Below, in pieces: positions 11,601 through 20,600 of a stretch of DNA of 64,000 nucleotides; the stretch's first letter is position 1, and every line of letters begins with the position of its first letter. The stretch is from Elusimicrobiota bacterium (GTDB lineage Bacteria > Elusimicrobiota > Elusimicrobia > FEN-1173). Position numbers and translations under genes: made by a program. Where the stretch lies: the NCBI GenBank assembly GCA_016722575.1, contig JADKIY010000005.1, forward strand, positions 1 through 64,000, written 5' to 3'. The notes beneath the pieces are model-generated. The model was not told where the DNA came from. It did no database searches and saw only the letters and a list, made by a program, of their open reading frames with translations.

Positions 11601-14600
11601 CATGGTCCTGGAAAGCCGGGCCGCCAGTTCCGTTATTGATCAGGCGGCGTCGGACAGCAAGTCGGACAGCAAAGGGAGCGGCGGGTGGCGGAAGGCCGAC
11701 ATGGAAGTCCGAACGCTGAACGGAGGCGACCGCGTCCAGCTTTCGGGAACCATCATGTTTGAACGCAACGCCAACGGTTTTTCGCCCGTTCTCACCGGGC
11801 AGGGCGTTACCCTGGATTTCAAGGACGCCGCGGCCGCCTCACTTTGGCACCGGGTGAGCGTCGAAAAATTCACCTACAACGAATCGGGCAAGATGGTTAA
11901 AACCGGCGACGGTTCCTGGGGCGCTTTCTTCACCGACTTCGGATCCAAAGTGGGCAACGCCGCCGCCTACGCCGGACGTTCGGCCTGGGGTTTCGTGGGG
12001 GGAACCATCGACGAATCGGCCCGGGAAACCAATATTCGCGATCTGATGCGGTACGATGTCAACGAAAAAATATCTTCCGAAGACGAAAAGTCGGCCGGTT
12101 GGAAATCCCTTGGAGCCGTTGTGGATGTGGCTCTCATTGTGACAATTCCCTTCGGGGTCGGTGTTGCCGGCCGTATTCTCGTGACCGGCACCCGCCTTGC
12201 CTTTGCGGCGGAATCCTTCACTGAAGGCGCCGTCATTATGGGTCGCACGCTTCTGTTGATGGCCCCGACAGCCCAGGAAGCGGCAACCGGTTGGGGTTCC
12301 CGTGTGTTGGGTGAAACGGCGTTGTCTCGTCTCGCGGGATCGGCCGTCATTGCGGGCCACCAGTTCGGTCTAATGACCGCGGTAATCAACTCCGGGATTA
12401 CGGTTGTTAACGGCGAAGGCGTTTCCGTTAAATCCCTAGCGGAAAGTTACGTGTCCGGCTTCAAAACCGGCATGGTGCTCGGAATGGCGGCCACGGCGGC
12501 CGCGCCCGTTTTAAAAGTGGCCGCCGAGCGGATTGCTCAAGTCGGCGGATCCGCCTTTGTGCAATCCGTTTCGGCGGGCGCTTCGGTGCGTATTGCCAAT
12601 GTCGCCACCACCATTGAAAAATTCTCTTCTGAGGCTTTTGGCGTTGGCGCCACCCAAACGATGGGCCAGGTCGGCCGAATTGTGGCCTCCGGCGCTTCCT
12701 ACGCGGTACGCTCCTCCGTGACCGGCGCGGCGACCATGGTTGGGTTCACCGTTGTTAACCGTGCCATGAATTCCATGGCCACCGGCCAGGAATTCAAGAT
12801 CACTCTGAATGAATTGGGTTATCTTTCCGCCATCGGGGGAATGGCCGGCTTTGCCATGTCGGCTTTCCTCTCCCGGGCCGGCGGTTTCGCCGCCAATGCG
12901 GAAACGAACCTCAGCAAGTTGGCGGCAAACCCCCTGGCGGTTTCAGAACTCGGCCTCAAAGGCGCAATCAACTTCGGCCTTATGGGCCCCATGTTCGACT
13001 TGGCCAAAGCCGCTTTGCAAACGCCCTCGGAAGCGATACAGCGATTCTTCGGCGTGGACATTTCAACCCACGACGCCGGCCTTCTTAAGGGCAACGAAGG
13101 GTTTATGGGGCTGGTCAAAACCGAATTGGTTTCGGCCTTGACCATGGCGAAAACCGGCCTTTGGTTCAACGTATTGAGCGCCGGAGTTCTGCACGGAGAA
13201 CAGGCTTCCGCCGGGCGAAATCTCAGCCTGGGCGAGAAAATAATGCAAGTCGCCACGACTTATGTTGTCAGTAATTCCGTCGCGGCTTTCCAGCTGGCCA
13301 CGATCGAAACCGTCGCCGCCATCGGCTTGGCGTCTTTCTCCGATCTCACCAAAGAACAACGAGAAGCCGTGTCGAGCGACACCGGCTTTGCGCTGCTTTT
13401 GGTCGTGCCCCAGGCTCTGAGCGGTTTAAAAATGGCCTTCAGCGACAAGACCAGCGGATCGATCGGGCGTTCCGCGGAAGGTTCGACGGAAGCCAACGCC
13501 CTCTTTACGGGCGCCCTGGAAAAGCGGGCCTTCGATATTAAAGATTCTCAAAACGCCCCCGCCGGACGTCTTGCTTTTAAAGCGGGCGACATTCTCGCTA
13601 TATCCGACATCAACGGCAAAGTGACCGCCAGCGTGGTTCGCCACGACTGGGCCTTGGAGCGCACACTCACCGGAACGGATTCTCTCTCAGTTCCCCGTGA
13701 GGGCGGATTTACGCATTATGTCCGCGTCTCCGATTCCATGGCCATCCGCGAGGCTCTGGACGCCTGGGGTGGAAACGCGCACGATTATATGGGCGCCGCG
13801 AAAACCCTCGAGACGTCGGACGGAAGCGTCAGCGCCACCAGCGAATCGGGCAAATCCCTGGAATTGACGCGCACTTCCGATGGGAAGGTTGACGTCTCCT
13901 TGGATGGGAAGCGCGTCGGCGGCATGGAATCTTCCCGGTTCGAGAATGTTTTTGCGAAAACCGCCTTCGTCAAAGCGAGCTTTGAAGCCACGGGAGCCGA
14001 CTCGGCCACGTCGCTGCGCCAACTCCAATCGATGAATCTCGGCGTCAATGAATCGCTTAAAATCCCCGGCGCCGACGGTTCTCGAGGAGAAATGAAAGCC
14101 AACGCCGGCATCAAAGACATCGCGGCGGAGGAGTTGTTTGCTCAAATGGTCAGTCTCAACGCCGCGGTTCAAGTGCGCGGCGATGTGATTGAAGTCACGG
14201 TCAACCGAATGGCCTTGGAGAAAGCCATCCCCGGTGCGGCCGACCTACTTCCCAAAGGCCAAACGGGCTTATTGGTTTACGATCGTTCGGCCAAGACCAT
14301 GTCTTTGCAGTTTTCGGCAAAAGCAAATCAAGTGGAGGGCATTTTAAAAGCCTACAGCGACCACGTCCAAGGAGCCAACGCGGCGGGGATCAAAGCCCCA
14401 ACGGATTCGGTGACTGTCCGCATCGATGTTTCCAATGGCAAGATCGGCACTTTGCGAATGGAAGGAACCGTGGACCCCGCCAAGGCCGCTTCGATTAGCG
14501 CTTTGGAAGGCAAAACCTTCGAGGGCGAAGGCAACGTCAACATTGTTTGGCAATTGGAAGCCGGCCCGGGCAAATCGGCGTCGGAGAAATACAAAGTCCA

Positions 14601-17600
14601 AGTCGATCGTCCTACGGAAGCGGGGGCCCGCGCTCTTTGGACATTGGTGGAAAATGCGGGTAAAAAAACCGCCGACCTGACTGCACTAATGAATTTGGAA
14701 GGCATCAATAACCTTGGGGGTTTTTCTATCACTCTTAGCGGTGGCGGGAAATTAATTTTGGAGGCGACTCGACTGGTGTTTGATCAAGCGGGTTCAATGA
14801 ACCTCCGAAAGGCCAATCCAAAAGCCTCCGGCGAATTGTTTACCGTCGCATCCCTTGCCGGGGATCTTGAGGGATCACGGCTTGAGGTTGGGATCAAAAA
14901 AATTGGGGAAAATGCCGGCCGATTGGACATGTTCGGCCTTAACGCCGAATCGCTGACCCTCGCGCGAGGAGCCAAGATTGAATTGCCGAAGGACATCAAG
15001 CCCACCGATGAAGTTTCGTTTTTGAAATTAGGATTGCTGCGGGCCCAGTCCTTGGCGGACAAAATCGACGGGTTCAACGGCATGCGGGTTGTCGGTTTCG
15101 GTCTTGCCGGGGAAATTCGCCTTCTGGGAAAAGACGGCGAACTCTCGCTGACCCCGGAAGTCAAAGAAGCGTTGAACAAGGCATGGCGGGAACCCCAGGA
15201 GGCCGGCAATCGCTACAAAGACTCTGTCGCTCGCGCGGAACAATTGGGTGAAGCGGGAGCGAAGTTCAAAACGGCGGCGCTGGAGGCCTTTGACGCCGAC
15301 GTCAAATTCATGACTGGCGCGGGTTCCGAAAAAGCTCGCAACAAAGCCGATCGCAACGCTGAAATTGAATTCGTCACGGCCAGCCTCCGCGCCGATAACG
15401 GTCGCTTGACAGCCGAGGAACGGTCCGCCCTGGAAGGTTATCGGGAAGATCTCAATTCGAAAGACTCGAGAAACGGGAAAACCACCCCGCAAGATCACGC
15501 CGCCATGCGTGTGATTCGGGCCATCGGCGCAAATGGCGAAGGTTTAAAATCCGATGCAAAGCTCGACGCCGTGATGGCTATTGCCGCGCGCGCCATGGGT
15601 TTCCCCGACTTGACCGTTCCCCAAAAGGCGGCCCTCAAGTCCGTTATGGAAACATTCCGGACGCTGATGGACATGGCGGGCGACCCCAAAATCACGGCCG
15701 ACCAGATTGCCAAAACCATGGAAGTCAAAAAAGACGACTTCCGCATGGTTCAACTTCTCGGCACCGGTGCTGGAAAAACGATTCTTTTCGCCATCTTAAC
15801 CAAGTTGGTGCACCCGCTGAACACCAAATTGGGTCGTGCCACCTTCGTCCTCGCCGATACCCCCGGCAACGTCGACAACAACTATTCCACGACGCGGCGA
15901 GTCTGGGGCAATCAAATGGGCATCATGCTGAAGGTGACCGACACCACCGACCGTGCTGAAGTAGCCCGCGTGGCCCGGGAGGGCGGCGTTTTGTTCATGA
16001 CCTACGGCACTTTGGCTGGACTGCGCATTAATGATCTGCGAGCCGAAGAAACCGGCACCAAAGACAGCTACGCCGTGAAGGATCGAATCGGCGTGGCCCT
16101 TTGCGACGAAGTGGATGCCATGGCCTTTATCCCCGCCACCATTTCCGGCGGATCGACCCGCGGTTTGGTCAGCGCCTTAGCCTCCGGCCAATTTAACGGC
16201 CTTGACGCCGCGGCCATCGCGGACCGTTTGGTCCAAGCCGGTCTTTCGCCCGAATTGGCGAACAAGGTGGCCAACAACAAAGTGTCGGCCGAGACGCTGG
16301 CTCGCGTGGCCGACCTGGGCGCCCCCATCCACCGATCCTTTGAAGCCGAATTGGGCAAAGCGGCCGAATTGTCGGACGCCCGTCGCGATGAAGCCATGCA
16401 AGGCGTCGAGGCGAAATTCGAAAAAATAATTTCGCAACGCGCCGGAGAAATCTTGGACGGCGGATTGTCGCGCTACGAGGCTATTTCTCTTCTTCGCAAC
16501 GACGTGTTCGGCAAAATCGACGCGCAACGGACGGAGTTGGTGGAGTCGGTGACGGATAGGGCGGTTGAAGCCGTGGCCCGTGAAGTGCTCGGAATGGGGA
16601 ACGACCGGGAGCTGTCGCCCGAGGAGATCGCCCAATTCCGCACCGCCATTCGGGAAGGGATGAGCGTGGAAGCCGAAGCCGCCTGGTTGCTCGGCAAAAT
16701 GACCGGCGATATCCCCGAAGGCGTCAAGCCTTCCCATCAATTGGCCTCGGTCCTCGCGTCCCGCTTTGGTCAATTCGCCGATGGTCATAAATCGGCCGCC
16801 ACGTTTGCCGAACATCTGAAACAACTAAGCGTGGAATTTGAACGAAACGCCGAATCCCACGGTTTAACCCCCAACGGCGTTAAATTGGCCATGGGTGTCG
16901 TTGAATTGGGCCGAGGCAAAGGTCTGGGCGACGAATGGGTTCAAAAGACCGCCGACAGTATGGCCGGCCGTTTGGCCGATGTGGGGGGGGTTCCTCTGGT
17001 GGTGGCACGGGAATACGCCCGCAACGCGCTTAACACCCTGGTCACATGGCGCGAAGGCAAAGATTTCTATCAGATCGGCGGCAAAACCGGCAAAATCATG
17101 ATGGACAGCAATGGGGTGGCCATGGATCTGGTGCCGCCTCGGGGTACCATCCAAACCTTGCAGGCCCTGCTTGGCCTTTCGATCACCAAACCCATGGAAG
17201 GGGAACACAAGCAGGTCTCCGCCCTGGGGGCTTTGGAGGAAGGTCTCGGCTTCATCGGAATGTCGGGAACCTTGTCGAGCGCCGTGCGGGGTGTCTTTAA
17301 GGAAACCCTGGGGCATGACCTCAACGTTAAAAACGCCGGAACCCCCGAAATCAATACGCGGGATTTCACAATAAACGGCGAAACGGGTCGATTAGAAATG
17401 AAAGATACGAAAAGCTTGAGCGACGGGTCCAGCCAAGCGGTCACGTATGATCTGGCGGCAGATAACAAAGGGCGCCTGATTGAAGACCCCATGAGCAAGT
17501 TTGTCCTGTTGGGATTGGACGCACTGAACCCGGACCAACAGCTTATCGCAACCTTCGCCAACTCCCGGGACGCCCGGATCGCGCAGAAAGTCGTGGCCAA

Positions 17601-20600
17601 GATGCTCGAGGCCGACGGCAGGGGCGGCGAAAAGATCGCCCTGATCGACGGGACGATCACCGACGGCGCGGACATCACCCGAGTCGTGAAAGGTGGCGAA
17701 GACGGCAAGCAAGCGCAAAATCAGATCATATTGGGAAGCGTACAGCAGCTGGGTCGCGGGATCGACATTCAGCGATTCGAGAATAGCCAAAGCGTCCGAC
17801 TCGTGATCGTTGACCCGCACCTGATGCCGGCCACCGCCTTGACTCAAAATGCGGGCCGCGTACTTGGTAATCGTTTCGGAAGTGACATTGACGATACCGG
17901 AAAGAAAATGACCATTTCCGTTTCACTTTTGACCGATGGTTACACGCTCAGCACACGATTGGACGCCAAAACTCTGGATGGTATGCGCACCGCGAGTGAA
18001 ACCACCGGATCGGATGGGAATCCCCAATACCGCTGGGATATGCAAGGGGTCTTGGACGCGATGAACACCGAAACGCAGCGCCAAGACGTCTCAAGCACCC
18101 AAGGCAAAGGGAACAAAGTCCTGGTTCAACGCGAAGCCGCCGAGTCGTCTCTTGGCGGGGAAGCGTTCTTGACTCAGAAACAGGGACAGCCTCTTCGGAC
18201 TTTGTCCGATATTCAATTCAAATTGGCCAATCAGGGCAATCCGGGTTTCTTTGATAAATTGAAATCCGTCCTGGAAGGGGCCGCCGACCTTTATCTGCTT
18301 CGAGGCGGCGAGCGCACGGCTCTCACCGCCGCGGGAATGGCCTTTGCCAACACCGCCGTCACCCTGGCCACTACGGGCGGAGCCGATTATCAGGCCGTTC
18401 AGCAGTTCCTGACCGCCGCTGGAGTCCAAGGCGTTCCGAGCGGCCAAATGACCGACGCCAATGTTTTGCGAGCGACACAACTGCTTGAACAATGGGGGAA
18501 CGCCAATATTCAAGCCCCCAACGTCGCCCACAAGGAAGGCCAGACGAAGGCTCCCGCGACCGTGAACTTGTTGTCCGTCCTCACGGTCCAGGCGGCCGCC
18601 GCCAACAACTGGATTCCCTCGAACGACGATTCCTTTAAAGCGGCCTACATGAAGTTCGAGCAGTCGGGACATCGCGGGTTTGTTGATTGGATTCTTGCCA
18701 ACGGCCTTGGGTCCGAGACCGCGGGCAAAGGCCTTCAAAAAACCTGGGACGCTTACCTGGCCCATCAATCGACCAGTGAGGCCTTTGAGAACAAATTGAA
18801 TGCCCTTTCAACTTCACTGGGCGTTCTCAATTACCGTCACCTTCGGGAAGAAGCCCAAAAAATTGACACCGCCACCGCTAAACCGGAGGACGTCGATGGC
18901 CTCGTTCAAAGGCAAAATGACTTTTTGGCGAAAGCCAACGAGTCCCTCCGGGCTTCGGAACCGGGCTTTATCGTCCTGATGGACCGGATGGCGGCCGCCG
19001 AGGCCAAATTGAAATTGCAACAACAAAACCTGACGCTGGCTTCTTTGGGTATTATCGCCCTTGACGCTGGCGCGGTCGATCGAGCGCGGGGCTTTGCGGC
19101 CCTCCTGCCCGGGGCCAACCTTAACAACATCGAGCAGGCCGGGCAGGCGGTGTCTCTCCTTCGAAAAGCGGCGGCCGCAAACGGCGCCAATGAATCCCTC
19201 AACGCTCGCTGGGCTTCTCAACTGTCGCGAACCGTTTCGCTTTCCCAAGCGGCTTCGGACACTCGTCTATGGACGGCTCGGGGTCAACAGGCGTTTCTCA
19301 GCGACACCGTCACTTTCCAGGCCGCTGTTGGCCGACACGTGGCGAATCTTAAGGCAAACGTGCAAAACGCGTCCCAGCAGTTTAGCTTGGCGGCACCTGC
19401 TGAAAAATACCTCTTGCCCTTCCTGAGCCGTCGTTTGGGACCCAAAGCCGGTCCGCTTGTGGCCAAAGTGGCGGGATCTTCGGCTTTGCCGGCCGCCCTT
19501 TACGTGATGACGAGCACGGTCTGGATTTCGGCCGTTCCGTCGTTGTTGGCCGCGGGTTACTCGTTGGCGCGGTCTATTCCTGCCGCTCTGGCCTGGATGA
19601 GTTCCGTGAGGGGTTCTGGCGTCCGGGCCGACCTGTCATCGCTCGGTTCGGCGGATTCCTTTACCTCCTTTGCCGAAGCCGCAAATTCAGACCTTGGTAA
19701 AATAATCTACCCGAACCTGGAAATGGCCAAGAGTCGTTACAATCGAATCTCCGGCATCGAGCCATTCGCCAAATCGACCAGCTACGATCAGTTGGTCGGG
19801 CTGAGCGATGGGCAATTCAAGGCTCTTGAAAAGGTTGCCGCCGCCAGCGGCGACCAAGAGAACCTCCTGGCGCTTCGGGCCGACGAATCGTTGCAACCCT
19901 TCATCGACGCTTATTACCCCGAAGTGGTGGCCGCCGCTCGAGCCAAAGAACTCCCTACGGTTGAAACGCCGACTCTTCGGGAACAGGCGCCCACGACGAC
20001 TTTGGGCACGGGGCACACCGTGGTGGCGCACCAAGGCGCCGTTCGGCCCGCCGAAGCGACCTTGCACGCGGCGGCCGTTGAAACGACGCCGGTCGTGGAA
20101 CGGGTTCCCGCGAGCAATCCCACGCCTCCGGCGATCACGCCGACGACGGGAAAGAAATCCTTGTTCAATAAAGGGAACGGCGGCAAGAGTCGCGGCATGA
20201 CCGATGTCCAGACGCCGGAGCCGACCGAAAACCTGCCCGGGGACGAAATGTCGAGCCGGGGCACACGTACGGCCGACAATTCCCTGTCCGAAGGGAACAC
20301 CCAACCGACGGCCAACGCCTTCCAAGCGAGCGCCCAGCAAAACATTCTGGCGCCCGTCACGAAGGGGCTCCTGTCGCCCAACGCGACGTTCACCCAGAAA
20401 GCCCTCTACTGGTCCATGGGCGGGATCGTGATGCCCTTCGCCGAAGAAGTGGCCTTCCGTCACTTGGCCTTCTCTCACATGGGCCAACAGCTCTTCGACG
20501 GCGGGGCGCTCAACCTGGGCGCCTTGGCGGGGAACACCGTCCTCTTTGGCGCCCTGTTCGCCGCCGCCCACTCGGCGGTGGAAATCGGCGCCGCCATGCG

